38,684 bases of DNA, from positions 1 to 38,684 of the forward strand of contig CATOJE010000031.1 of assembly GCA_951800145.1 (NCBI GenBank), in the 5' to 3' direction. Source of the stretch: an uncultured Lachnospiraceae bacterium. GTDB lineage: Bacteria > Bacillota > Clostridia > Lachnospirales > Lachnospiraceae. The first letter of the stretch is position 1. Each line of letters begins with the position of its first letter. The translations under genes and the position numbers were made by a program. Shown piece by piece: positions 16,489-25,214 of this stretch. A model generated the notes under the pieces. That model did not search any database and was not told where the DNA came from. It worked only from the letters and a program-made list of their open reading frames with translations.

Positions 16489-19400
16489 TTAATACACTCC
16501 GTCCTGCTTCCTCCGGCCATGACCATAAAAGCAAACCTCCATTCCTGCCAGCATCAGCGCCAGCAGAAGAAGCATCCATCCATAGCGGTTGAACATCAGC
16601 AGGCCGGGGCCTCCGGTATCCGGAAGCAGGATCCCTGGTGTATTCGTCACAGTTACCTCAATCTGAGACTGAATTCCCTGAATCGAAGCCGTGTCGCCTT
16701 CCACCTTTGTCTCTTTTCCATCCAGCGAGTAGGCATAGGATACGTGGTAGCCGTCATAGCTGGCCTCTGTAATTTTCACATCCGCGCCAACCGGGACAGG
16801 GATTTTAACGGCTTCACCATGCTTTAAAGAAAACTTAACCAGACCATGGGCATCCACTTCATACCCCGCTCCCTCTGCCGGGGCCGGCAGGACAAATGGA
16901 TTGTTATCCCTGGTTATTTGAGCAGTAAAGGTGAAGCTTTGGCCGGTGGCTATTTCTCCCGGATCCCCGGCGATGATTTTCTTTACCGTCAGAGGAATTT
17001 CCTTATAGTTGGTAAATAATAGTGCATCCCCCTTTTCCACCTTCAATGTTCCGTTGAGCCAGACGCCCGCTATCTCCGCTTTATTATTTGCTACCGTTAC
17101 CTTCACAATGTAGAAATTATTATCATAAATAATTCCATCGCCGCCTGACTGTTCGCTTATCCTGTAAAAATGCTCGCCCGAAAAGCCTTCGTTATACCCG
17201 ATCACAATCTCTCCTGGCGTCTTCTTATCATCTGACACAGTAATGTCTGTACCTGGCAGTGCGTCTTCCGTCTCGTGATAGCTGCCTGTTGATGGATCAA
17301 AGTCCTTTACTTCCTTTACCAGGAATCCAAAGGTAGCCGTTTCCTGATTGCCTACGCAGGTCTTTGCAATGGGGATCTTAAAGGAATCGTCATAGCTTCT
17401 GTTCGTTACCGTCACGTGAACGGTGCTGTTCAGCCCAAATTCTCCCTTCGCTGATTCTGTAAAGGAGTCCGCATTAAGCTTAACTGGCTCATCCTTCCCG
17501 TTTTGTATGGTTCCGGAATAGGAAGCATAGATCTTTTCACCCTCTGGAATCATCTCCCGAATCTCATACTCCGTCCCGGATAAGATTCCTTTCACAATCG
17601 TGGCTGTTTCACCGATTTTCAGTTGAATGATGCCATCCTTCTCCACCTTACGCTCTATCCCCTGGGGATCCGTGCCGGTGGTCACCCGGTATATGGTTCC
17701 GATATCTAAGAGCTTTCCTCCCAGCTTAACCTCCATATCAAACAGCTTATTTGGATCAAACCTGGAACCTGCCGCCTGCTCCTTGGTGATTTTCAGCATA
17801 CCAAGCTTGTTTGTATCAACTTGATTAAAATAGGTGACAAACTGAGATTCATCTGCTTTTAACAGTCCGCTTTGATATGTGGTAAACCGATCGGTTACAT
17901 TGTCCTCTGTGTCTGTAGCAGCCTGGCCGCCATTGCTCCCCACATGGTATTGAACCCCTGCGTACTGTCCTGTAAGATCGGCCGGCATGGTTTCCTCTAC
18001 GTAATATTTACCTGCGCCTCCGGTGTGAATCATCTCGGCAAACTGAGCCCCCTGCCCTGACTTTAAGGTAAAGTATCCATCCTCGCCAACTGTTCCCGTT
18101 TTATCTGTCGGCGAACCATTTTCCCAAATCTTATAGGCTGTGCCGGCAGGTATAAAAAGATCCTCTGGATTGCTTCCTGTTCTCCCCTCCTTCACAACCC
18201 GGAACTTATACTCTAAGCTGTCCTTGATGAAATCAGCAGCTTCACCTTCGCTTCCCTGGGAAGCGGTCACCTCCTTGGTAACCATTAAGGAATTAGGCGG
18301 CAGGGTGGGAAGGTTAAATTCCAGCTTGCAGTTTGAGCAGGAGGTTGCACGTTCCATGTAAAATAGCTTTAGATTATGTTCCGTATAATCGGCGAATGTA
18401 TCGCCATTCCAGCGCATTTTCTCTAATGCTGCAGGCTCATTCTTGTAAGCCTCCTGAAAGCGCTCTCGAATATTAGAGGTTGGCTTATAATCCTCAGGAT
18501 CACGGGTGCCCGGCCCCCAATCCAAATATTCCTTTATCTCTCCGGTAGCAAAATTAATGCTTCCACTTACGATGCCATGGGTTCCTCCCAAATCTAAAAC
18601 CAAAACATCATCAATAAATACCCATACGTCATCATCGCCGGAAAAGCGGAAGATCATATCGTCTCCCTCTGTTTCTATGCCTGCTACCTTTGAACGGATC
18701 CTCCCGCCCTTCGGCTGAAAGAATTTTGCTTCCATCGTCATTCCAAACCAGTAGTCGATTTGATCCGATGTATAATTATAGGAATAATTACCATTCTTTT
18801 GGCTCTCTGCCGGATCCGTACCATTCCAATAGGTAAATGGAAAAAAGTCAGAATATGTATTTTCGTGCAAGGTACAAAACGATGCTACGGAAGCCCCTCT
18901 TTCTGTATAATCTCTGAGAATAAACTCTTTTTTATCTGTATCAAAATCCACTGCATTTTCTGCACTGTCATAAGTAAACATTCCGTTATCTGAATAATAT
19001 ATCAGCGGAGTATTCCTTGCCTTATAATTTGTAACTCCCTTTCCTCCTGCGCCAAAAAGATATCCGAGACTCTTTCCATCTGCAGAAGCGGGATTTTCTA
19101 CCTCATCCCATACCTCAGGACGAATATGAAATACTGGATATCCGTCCTTTAATTTGGGTTTTACTCTTGCACGACTTACCCCATATCCATCCCCATCAGT
19201 TAGCGGATTTAGCTTTCCCTGATTATATAACCCTCGGAAATCGAAATAGCCAGAAAGACCATTCTCGTTTACGCCATCATCGTAATTGAACATCCTAAAC
19301 TGGATGTCTTCTCCATCATAAGATGACACTTGATGCCCGCCTAGCGGCTTTGTTCCAGGACCGCTCAGCTCCTCCAGCGTCTGCACCCCAAACATTTCCA

Positions 19401-21261
19401 CATAGGTCAGCAGCTTCTCCCGGTTGGTCACCTTCTCCTGCTGTGATTCTGTCAAAGTCAGGTACTCTTCGTGAACCTTTGTCACCTGTTCACTCAGCGC
19501 CAGATAGTAGGACGCATATCCTTCCTCATCCTCCGCCTCCTCATACCTTGCCAGTGTCTCCGCTGCCTCCTCCAGTTCCGGGAGCTCATCAATCAGCCCT
19601 ATCATCCGGATTACCGCTTCATCCACTCCTTCTGTCACCGTCAGAATAAATCCCTGGCTGGATCGAAATGCCTTTCCATTTACCTGATAGGATGCGGTAA
19701 CCTTACCGTAGTACACTCCAGGCTCAGTTCCCGGGTCTATCTGGAAGGTGCTTAGAGAGGATATATCATACTCGTCCTCAGCAGTCTGATTCACCTTTCG
19801 GAAGCGGTTCAGCTTCACACCCCAGGCCTCTACCTCGCACTTTAAGCCTCTGACAATGGGCCGCTCCTTTTTCGTGGTTCCAAAGCTTTCTCCCTCCCAC
19901 TTAATCCATGGATTCGTGCCAGAGTCCCCCTTCTCGATCTGGGAGCTGCTGGCAGTCTGGGTATGGGATCCGCTGGCAGACCCGTATGCATCCGAGCGGC
20001 TGGCAGTGTTCGCTGGCTCCTCCTGTGCCTGGGAATCGCTGGCCGGCCTTCCATCTGAGGGGCTGGCCCCCTCCCAGCGGGATCCGGATTCCAGAATTTC
20101 ATCTAAGATCTTATCTTCGATGTCCCCAAGATCAAAGGACAGCAGCATCCTGCCTTCTGCCCCTGCTGGGATAACCCCCTGTACATCCTCTGAATCCTCA
20201 TTCTGAAAATATCCGGCTGTACCAGACTCAACTGGCAGAAGGTTCATGGAACCTACACCATAATAAAAGTCCTCGTTTGTAAAGATTCGTCTTCCCTCCT
20301 CGTTCTCACCCTGGAACTTAAAGGTTACCTTCTGATTCTTGATCGTCTCGATTGAATCATCGATGGTAAAATAAAACTGTGTATGGTAAACCTCCCCTGC
20401 TCCAATCGTTAAGTCCGTCAGCTTATCCTCCGGCTGGTCATCCGGCGAATCCTCATCCTCCCACCATGCATCCTCTTCCGAAGAATCCTCTCCGGGATCC
20501 CTGCCGTCACTCTTTTCCTCCGCCGTATCCTCAGGCATATTTTCGGGGGCTTCCTGTGCAGCTCCTTCCTCAGGCTGCTTCTCAAGGGCTCCCTGCCCGG
20601 CTCCTTCCTCAGGTTCCTTCTCAGGAGCTCCCTGCTCGGCTCCTTCTTCAGGCTGCTTCTCAAGGGCTCCCTGCCCGGCTCCTTCTTCAGGCTGCTTCTC
20701 AGGGGCTCCTTGCCCGGCTCCTTCTTCAGGCTGCTTCTCAGGGGCTCCTTGCCTGGCTCCTTCTTCAAATTGCTTCTCAAGGGCTTCCTGCCCGGCTGTA
20801 TTGTCTGCTAACAGGGTTTCATCCTCCCCGCTGCTTTCCCCGGCCAGCACCCCCTCAAGGCTGTCCTCTGAACTGTCCGCATAAAGACTGTCCATCTCCT
20901 CAAAGTATCCGCTGTCCTCCAGGATTCCCTTTGCCTTATATTTTAAGACGCCATCTGTGAGCTCCTGGTCCGTATTATTCTTTATGTAAATGTCCAGGCA
21001 GACTTCATCGCCGACTTCGTATCCAGCCTCATGAGAAAGTACGGCAATCCACACCTCCTGCTCTGTGCCGGCATTGCCTTTAAATGAAACCTTGCCATTT
21101 CTCACTGCATCCGATGCAGACGCCGTATCCCCTTCCCCGCCCTCTGGCTCGGCGAAGACGGAATACGCAAACGAATTGCTGAATACAAAGGATAACATCA
21201 TGGTCACCACCAGATAGCGGCTGACCCACCGCTTCAGGCCTGGTATGAGCTTACTCCACAT
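16489..21261 (-). CDS. Giant LPDTG surface adhesin with fibro-slime domain, likely pilus tip protein
   Basis: 1590 aa. Signal peptide (about 1-38, ending VFA). Residues about 160-240 hold six tandem 13-residue repeats (EKQPEEGAGQGAP type). A helical segment, LTESQQEKVTNREKLLTYVE, lies near 620. A fibro-slime/PA14-like domain lies at about 800-990 (FGMTMEAKFF, FSGDDDVWVFIDDVLVLDLG, GTHG). Several Cna-type and isopeptide pilin domains follow (about 1010-1540; FKIPIAKTCVGNQETATFGF, FYRISEQSGGDG). The sorting signal is LPDTGG near 1546, then a membrane helix and RRKQDG. Size, domain order and operon position suggest a tip adhesin. It overlaps the 83-aa gene upstream by 11 bp. Confidence 0.9.
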   Translation of the reverse strand: MWSKLIPGLKRWVSRYLVVTMMLSFVFSNSFAYSVFAEPEGGEGDTASASDAVRNGKVSFKGNAGTEQEVWIAVLSHEAGYEVGDEVCLDIYIKNNTDQELTDGVLKYKAKGILEDSGYFEEMDSLYADSSEDSLEGVLAGESSGEDETLLADNTAGQEALEKQFEEGARQGAPEKQPEEGAGQGAPEKQPEEGAGQGALEKQPEEGAEQGAPEKEPEEGAGQGALEKQPEEGAAQEAPENMPEDTAEEKSDGRDPGEDSSEEDAWWEDEDSPDDQPEDKLTDLTIGAGEVYHTQFYFTIDDSIETIKNQKVTFKFQGENEEGRRIFTNEDFYYGVGSMNLLPVESGTAGYFQNEDSEDVQGVIPAGAEGRMLLSFDLGDIEDKILDEILESGSRWEGASPSDGRPASDSQAQEEPANTASRSDAYGSASGSHTQTASSSQIEKGDSGTNPWIKWEGESFGTTKKERPIVRGLKCEVEAWGVKLNRFRKVNQTAEDEYDISSLSTFQIDPGTEPGVYYGKVTASYQVNGKAFRSSQGFILTVTEGVDEAVIRMIGLIDELPELEEAAETLARYEEAEDEEGYASYYLALSEQVTKVHEEYLTLTESQQEKVTNREKLLTYVEMFGVQTLEELSGPGTKPLGGHQVSSYDGEDIQFRMFNYDDGVNENGLSGYFDFRGLYNQGKLNPLTDGDGYGVSRARVKPKLKDGYPVFHIRPEVWDEVENPASADGKSLGYLFGAGGKGVTNYKARNTPLIYYSDNGMFTYDSAENAVDFDTDKKEFILRDYTERGASVASFCTLHENTYSDFFPFTYWNGTDPAESQKNGNYSYNYTSDQIDYWFGMTMEAKFFQPKGGRIRSKVAGIETEGDDMIFRFSGDDDVWVFIDDVLVLDLGGTHGIVSGSINFATGEIKEYLDWGPGTRDPEDYKPTSNIRERFQEAYKNEPAALEKMRWNGDTFADYTEHNLKLFYMERATSCSNCKLEFNLPTLPPNSLMVTKEVTASQGSEGEAADFIKDSLEYKFRVVKEGRTGSNPEDLFIPAGTAYKIWENGSPTDKTGTVGEDGYFTLKSGQGAQFAEMIHTGGAGKYYVEETMPADLTGQYAGVQYHVGSNGGQAATDTEDNVTDRFTTYQSGLLKADESQFVTYFNQVDTNKLGMLKITKEQAAGSRFDPNKLFDMEVKLGGKLLDIGTIYRVTTGTDPQGIERKVEKDGIIQLKIGETATIVKGILSGTEYEIREMIPEGEKIYASYSGTIQNGKDEPVKLNADSFTESAKGEFGLNSTVHVTVTNRSYDDSFKIPIAKTCVGNQETATFGFLVKEVKDFDPSTGSYHETEDALPGTDITVSDDKKTPGEIVIGYNEGFSGEHFYRISEQSGGDGIIYDNNFYIVKVTVANNKAEIAGVWLNGTLKVEKGDALLFTNYKEIPLTVKKIIAGDPGEIATGQSFTFTAQITRDNNPFVLPAPAEGAGYEVDAHGLVKFSLKHGEAVKIPVPVGADVKITEASYDGYHVSYAYSLDGKETKVEGDTASIQGIQSQIEVTVTNTPGILLPDTGGPGLLMFNRYGWMLLLLALMLAGMEVCFYGHGRRKQDGVY
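20546..20779 (-). repeat. Six 39-bp tandem repeats inside the adhesin gene
   Basis: The 234 bp divide exactly into six 39-bp units, each encoding 13 residues of the EKQPEEGAGQGA(P/L) type. The last units are more diverged (EKQPEEGAAQEAP). In-frame repeats like this can change number without breaking the gene. Confidence 0.85.
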
Positions 21262-21502
21262 TTAACTCCCCTCCTATTTCCTCTTCTTTCCCCTCTGCTT
21301 TATCTAAGGCACTGTCTATTAGCTTTAGCAGCTCCAGCGCACTTCGGAAATGGCTGGACTGCTTTTCCTCCACCCACAGGATTTTCCCCTGCCAGGTAGC
21401 ATTTTCCCGATATTGGATCTGTATATTAAAGGTCCCCAGACGGCCTTTACTGGTCAATTCTTCCTGCTTTTCTCTCATGTCCCATACTTCCCTTTCCGCC
21501 AC
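21251..21502 (-). CDS. Small 83-aa protein in the pilus operon, function unknown
   Basis: 83 aa from a GTG at 21502, or 75 aa from the ATG at 21478; neither has a strong ribosome site (AAAGGG lies 11 nt before the ATG). No signal peptide or membrane segment. The core LGTFNIQIQYRENATWQGKI followed by SALELLKLIDSALDK looks like a small alpha/beta domain with a Glu-rich tail. I do not recognise a named family. It sits 52 bp after the regulator and overlaps the adhesin start by 11 bp, so it is probably expressed with the pilus genes. Confidence 0.7.
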   Translation of the reverse strand: MAEREVWDMREKQEELTSKGRLGTFNIQIQYRENATWQGKILWVEEKQSSHFRSALELLKLIDSALDKAEGKEEEIGGELNVE

Positions 21503-21554
21503 GATTTGGATCCGTCAGGCTCCTCTTGCCACCTCATAATATGGTCTGGGAACC

Positions 21555-22790
21555 TTAGACAGGCATGGGGGCCTTGGAAACCGGAGTCGTAACATCATAC
21601 CGGCTTTCCCGCCTCCCGCTTCCGCTCAGCTCCTGATATCTCTGGTCAATTCTGGATATAATGCGGTCAATCCTCCCTGGCTCTGCTCCTGTCAAAAGCG
21701 CTAGATACTGGAAGTCACTGTATCGAGTATAAATATCCTCCCGCCGCAGGCTGTCCTGAATGGATTGGCAGAGCCACTTCGTCCGCTCCTTTCCCTGGAT
21801 CGGCGGTGTGAATCCCGGAACCTCATTCCCGGCCTCTGTTCCTTCTAAGGTACACATTAGAAGAACCGTTGTTCTTCCGGTTCTTTCCATTATCCGGGTC
21901 ATCACCCGGCTGCTGTCGAGAAAGCTGGGAAAGCTGCAGTAGTACGCTCCTGGCTTCCTATGCTCCTTAAGCTCTTGTCCGATTAATTCCAAGCTTTTCG
22001 AATACCCAAACAATTTATGCTCCATCTCCCGCAAACACTTCAGACTAGTATCTGTAGGCAGTACCCCAAGCTGTTCCATATACATCTGGGCAGTTTTCTG
22101 ATAAAGCTGGATCGCCTTGTCCCTCTGGTCCATCCTCATCAGGCATTCTATCTGCTTTTCCTGCCAACGCTCAAGGGGATACAGCTTTGCCGCATAGGCA
22201 TAAAGAGAATACAGCTCCTCGAAGCTTCCCTCCCTACTTAAAAGTTGATCCGCCTGCCTCATGGCAGCCTCATAAAGTCTCTTACAACGCGTCCGCTCTA
22301 CTACCACCCATGCCTCCCCAGGAAGCCTTGGAAGCAGCTCTCCCCCATACCGCCGGATCGCCCCCAGCAGGCAGCCTTTTCTTTCCTCCGGCCCTATCTC
22401 TTTGTTCCCTGCTTTTTCCAAAAGCTCCTCTAATTCTTGCACATCCACCTTTACCAGGCTGTCGGTAACATATCTGCACTGCCCGCTTTTGATTACGATA
22501 TCATCCTCCTTCGGCAGCCCCAGCTCCCGAAGCTGCTTCCGCAGACGGCAGACCATGTTATTCAGGTTATTATTTACATTCGGCCCCTCCGCCTGTCCAT
22601 ACAGGTGCTCCATCAGCCTTTCTTTTCTTATCCCTTCCTTTTTATGGAGTATCAGGATTAGAAAAAGCTGGATCGATTTAGAAAAATACTGCCGCTCAAA
22701 AGAAATCGGCTTCTGATCATACTCCATCGAAAAGCTGCCCAGCATCTTTACCTGCAGGACATGGGTTTCTTTCTTAGGAATGTTATTCAT
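21555..22790 (-). CDS. SARP/AfsR-like transcriptional regulator (HTH + BTAD) with GGDEF-like C-terminus
   Basis: 411 aa from the ATG at 22790 (AAGGGGAAG); the in-frame ATG at 22808 lacks a site. Residues about 12-105 form an OmpR-type winged helix (VKMLGSFSMEYDQKPISFER, NNNLNNMVCRLRKQLRELG). Residues about 110-265 form a helical BTAD/TPR domain (WQEKQIECLMRMDQRDKAIQ, LGVLPTDTSLKCLREME). The last 140 residues resemble a worn GGDEF fold: TTVLLMCTLEG, then SLRREDIYTRYSDFQYLALL, with YSDFQ in place of GGDEF. It stands first in the pilus locus on the same strand, so it probably controls it; that link is by position only. Confidence 0.8.
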   Translation of the reverse strand: MNNIPKKETHVLQVKMLGSFSMEYDQKPISFERQYFSKSIQLFLILILHKKEGIRKERLMEHLYGQAEGPNVNNNLNNMVCRLRKQLRELGLPKEDDIVIKSGQCRYVTDSLVKVDVQELEELLEKAGNKEIGPEERKGCLLGAIRRYGGELLPRLPGEAWVVVERTRCKRLYEAAMRQADQLLSREGSFEELYSLYAYAAKLYPLERWQEKQIECLMRMDQRDKAIQLYQKTAQMYMEQLGVLPTDTSLKCLREMEHKLFGYSKSLELIGQELKEHRKPGAYYCSFPSFLDSSRVMTRIMERTGRTTVLLMCTLEGTEAGNEVPGFTPPIQGKERTKWLCQSIQDSLRREDIYTRYSDFQYLALLTGAEPGRIDRIISRIDQRYQELSGSGRRESRYDVTTPVSKAPMPV

Positions 22791-22852
22791 TTCTTCCCCT
22801 TTTATCATGCTTGCCTGTGAACAGTAACGTAGCGCGGTAACTCCTTATAAAC

Positions 22853-22884
22853 AGCGGGGCATAAAGTAGACTTTATGCCCCGCT
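22853..22884. promoter_or_regulatory. 32-bp palindrome with perfect 15-bp arms
   Basis: Bases 22853-22867 and 22870-22884 are perfect inverted repeats around a 2-nt centre. It lies between the minus-strand promoter (22933-22960) and the SARP start at 22790, so it is in the regulator's leader. No T-run follows, so an operator or an RNA hairpin is more likely than a terminator. Confidence 0.65.
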
Positions 22885-22910
22885 CGTGCTATAATGCAAA
22901 TGTGGAAATT

Positions 22911-22940
22911 TTGACCGTAAAAACCAGTTTTTAGTATAAT
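22911..22940 (+). promoter_or_regulatory. Promoter reading toward the ABC ATPase gene
   Basis: TTGACC (22911-22916), 18-bp spacer, TATAAT (22935-22940). If used, the ATPase mRNA has a leader of about 350 nt. Confidence 0.6.
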
Positions 22941-22960
22941 ATATCGTCCATATATTCCAA
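22933..22960 (-). promoter_or_regulatory. Promoter of the SARP-type regulator gene
   Basis: Minus strand TTGGAA (22960-22955), 16-bp spacer, TATACT (22938-22933). Its -10 overlaps the -10 of the plus-strand promoter, so both cannot be occupied at once. Confidence 0.6.
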
Positions 22961-23205
22961 TATATCCTAATAAATAGATTGGTGACTAAACTCTACCTTT
23001 TTCCCCGCTTTTTTTAAAACAATTTGCTTTGTAACTTTTAAAGCATGTTGTCAGGCCAGCCCGGCAGGGGTGTGAACCGCAACCCTTTAAAAGCGGCTTA
23101 CGCTATTTATTCTTGACTTCTCAGGATTCCATATTAAAATATACATTATGAGAATCTTAACCGTCAGGCCAAAGGATTCTTTAAGTATGCCTGTAAAAAT
23201 GTGAA

Positions 23206-23244
23206 CTAGTGTCTTGTCTGTATTATATTCAGTCAAGACACTAG
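23206..23244 (+). other. Stem-loop in the leader of the ABC ATPase gene
   Basis: CTAGTGTCTTG (23206-23216) pairs perfectly with CAAGACACTAG (23234-23244). It is followed directly by a second small hairpin CTGCC/GGCAG (23245-23259) and a T-rich stretch, which resembles a weak terminator or attenuator. Confidence 0.5.
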
Positions 23245-23300
23245 CTGCCCACAAGGCAGATGTTTTATGTTTTTAGAATTGAATAAAGAAGGAGTATAAA

Positions 23301-25094
23301 ATGAAACAATCTGAAGAACTACGCCGCTTGCTGGAGTCCATTGACCGCAGAAGCTACCCTGCCTATAAATCAGCCCAGGGAAGCTACGACTTCGGCAGCT
23401 TTATCCTGTCCATCGACCACGTTCAGGGAGATCCCTTCGCCGCGCCGTCTAAGGTCAGTGTTACCATCCCTCACCAAAGAGCCGGTTATCCAGCTGACTA
23501 TTTCAACCAACCCTGGAAAAAAACCGCCCTGGAAGATTATCTGGTGCGCCAGTTCGGTCGGGAAATCGCCCAGTTTAACTTTAAAGCAAAGGGCTCCGGA
23601 AAAAGCGGCCTGATCGCCATCAGCTCCCCAGGCCCGGAGATTCTCTCCCGCACAGCCTGCGAATGCGGGAAATCCGGTATTACCGCCCGGTTTGAGGTAG
23701 GTTTCCCTGCCAATGGGCGCACCATTAATTCCGGGGAGCTGATCCGGATTTTATTTGATTTCCTGCCCCGGTGCGTCCGCAGCGTCTTTTTCTATAAGAG
23801 CCGGAAGCCGGAGGAAGTGCAGGCAGTCATCCACCTTTCCGAGGATCAGCATGCCATCCGCGAGGAATTAAAGAAGAATAAGCTGATCTCCTTCGTGGCA
23901 GATGGAGCGGTGCTGGCCAGGGAGAGCGGCATATCCAGCCGGCCTATGAAGGACAGTGTCCCCTTCACCTCCCCCGAGTCCTTACGTGTCACCTTCCAGC
24001 TCCCTCACAAGGGCCGGATCACTGGTATGGGCATTCGGGAGGGAATCACCCTCATCGTCGGCGGCGGCTATCACGGAAAATCTACCTTATTAAAAGCCCT
24101 GGAATTAGGAGTATATGACCATATTGCCGGAGATGGCCGGGAATATGTGATAACGGATGATACCGCTGTAAAGCTTCGGGCAGAAGACGGACGCAGCATA
24201 AATCAGGTGGACATCTCCCTCTTCATTAATGATCTGCCCAATAAAAAAGACACCCACAGCTTTTCCACTGCAGATGCCAGCGGCAGTACCTCCCAGGCAG
24301 CCGCCGTGATCGAAGGATGGGAGTCTGGCGCCCGGGCCTTCCTTATCGACGAGGATACCTCTGCCACGAATTTCATGCTGCGGGACGAGCTGATGCAGCA
24401 GATCATAAGCCGGGACAAGGAGCCTATCACCCCTTTTATCGAGCGGGCTAGAGGACTGCTAGAGAATGTCGGCATATCTACTGTCATGGTGGCGGGAAGC
24501 TCCGGTGCCTACTTTTACATCGCAGACACCATCATCCAGATGGACTGCTACCGCCCTCAGGATATCACAGAGCGGACCAAGGCAGCATGCGCCCAGTTCG
24601 GTGCAGATCCTACTGTAAATGCACCTGATTTTAAGCTGCCCCCCAAGGGGCGGAAGCTTTCCGCTGGTAAGAGCCCGCTTCCGGCTGCCCGGAATGCCGC
24701 CAGCTCCTCTACCCCCGAAGCTGCCAGAACCACCCACGGCAGGTACGACCGCGGCCAGGGACAGGGCCGTGGCAGAGATGGACGGGAGGAGCGGATTAAA
24801 ACAAAAGTATATGGGAAGGACTCCCTTCAGGTGGGAAGGGAGCAGGTAGAACTGCGCTTTGTAGAACAGCTGATTCACAATGAGCAGACCGCCGCCCTGG
24901 CACAGATGGTCCGCTATTGTGTAGAGAAGCAGCTATTTGCCCGGTGTACGGTGGTGCAGATCGTAGACCTGCTAACGGCACAGATTGAAAAGGGCGGGCT
25001 TCCTGCTATCAGCGATTCCTCCTATGCCGCCATGGGACTCTGTATGCCCAGAAGGCAGGAGATATTCGCCTGCTTAAACCGGTATCGCGGGTAA
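23301..25094 (+). CDS. ABC-class ATPase of the COG3044 / MRB1590 type
   Basis: 597 aa, no membrane segment, so a soluble ABC ATPase and not a transporter. It has an N-terminal domain of about 235 residues. Walker A is GGGYHGKST (about 254-262), the hallmark of this family. The signature-like SGSTSQAAAVIEGWESGA is near 327, Walker B FLIDEDTSATNFM near 348, and SSGAYFYIADTIIQMDCY follows. A Gly/Arg-rich stretch (about 478-500, RYDRGQGQGRGRDGREER) may bind nucleic acid. The trypanosome homologue MRB1590 is linked to RNA editing; the bacterial role is unknown. AAGGAG precedes the ATG. It converges on rplL at a shared terminator. Confidence 0.88.
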   Translation: MKQSEELRRLLESIDRRSYPAYKSAQGSYDFGSFILSIDHVQGDPFAAPSKVSVTIPHQRAGYPADYFNQPWKKTALEDYLVRQFGREIAQFNFKAKGSGKSGLIAISSPGPEILSRTACECGKSGITARFEVGFPANGRTINSGELIRILFDFLPRCVRSVFFYKSRKPEEVQAVIHLSEDQHAIREELKKNKLISFVADGAVLARESGISSRPMKDSVPFTSPESLRVTFQLPHKGRITGMGIREGITLIVGGGYHGKSTLLKALELGVYDHIAGDGREYVITDDTAVKLRAEDGRSINQVDISLFINDLPNKKDTHSFSTADASGSTSQAAAVIEGWESGARAFLIDEDTSATNFMLRDELMQQIISRDKEPITPFIERARGLLENVGISTVMVAGSSGAYFYIADTIIQMDCYRPQDITERTKAACAQFGADPTVNAPDFKLPPKGRKLSAGKSPLPAARNAASSSTPEAARTTHGRYDRGQGQGRGRDGREERIKTKVYGKDSLQVGREQVELRFVEQLIHNEQTAALAQMVRYCVEKQLFARCTVVQIVDLLTAQIEKGGLPAISDSSYAAMGLCMPRRQEIFACLNRYRG

Positions 25095-25154
25095 GCCATC
25101 CGCAGAATAGGCCACGGGGCCTTAGCGGCATATTCCTATGTATAGGCCTGTGTA

Positions 25155-25201
25155 TAAAAAAACCGCTCCGGAAGGATCCTTCCTTCCGAAGCGGTTTTTT
25201 A
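25155..25201. terminator. Strong bidirectional terminator
   Basis: AAAAAACCGCTCCGGAAGGA pairs, with one mismatch, with TCCTTCCGAAGCGGTTTTTT (25181-25200). It ends both the ABC ATPase gene and rplJ-rplL. This hairpin is what separates rplL from anything downstream. Confidence 0.92.
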
Positions 25202-25214
25202 TTCTTAATTCTTA

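Larger units (their letters stand above)
22791..23300. other. 510-bp intergenic control region between divergent genes
   Basis: No credible coding sequence. It holds the leader of the SARP-type gene with a long palindrome (22853-22884) and back-to-back promoters near 22911-22960. A further plus-strand promoter candidate is TTGACT (23113-23118), 16 bp, TAAAAT (23135-23140). Three stem-loops lie before the ABC ATPase gene: 23151-23180, 23206-23244 and 23245-23259. GTCAGGCCA occurs twice (about 23050 and 23163). Confidence 0.6.

Noticed and set aside
20546..20779. CRISPR-like regular repeats
   Set aside because: The units are contiguous, 39 bp, in frame and without spacers, so they are coding tandem repeats.
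20379..20960. 193-aa plus-strand frame rich in Pro/Leu repeats
   Set aside because: It is the complement of the adhesin's 39-bp repeats, with no ribosome site or promoter.
23036..23110. Possible riboswitch, T-box or SRP RNA in the SARP-ATPase gap
   Set aside because: The region has GC-rich patches and GTCAGGCCA, but lacks T-box AGGGTGGNACCGCG, SRP GGAAG/GCAGC loop motifs and c-di-GMP aptamer core motifs.
23043..23117. 23-codon frame beginning ATGTTGTCAGGCCAG
   Set aside because: No ribosome binding site and no recognisable product; too short to support.
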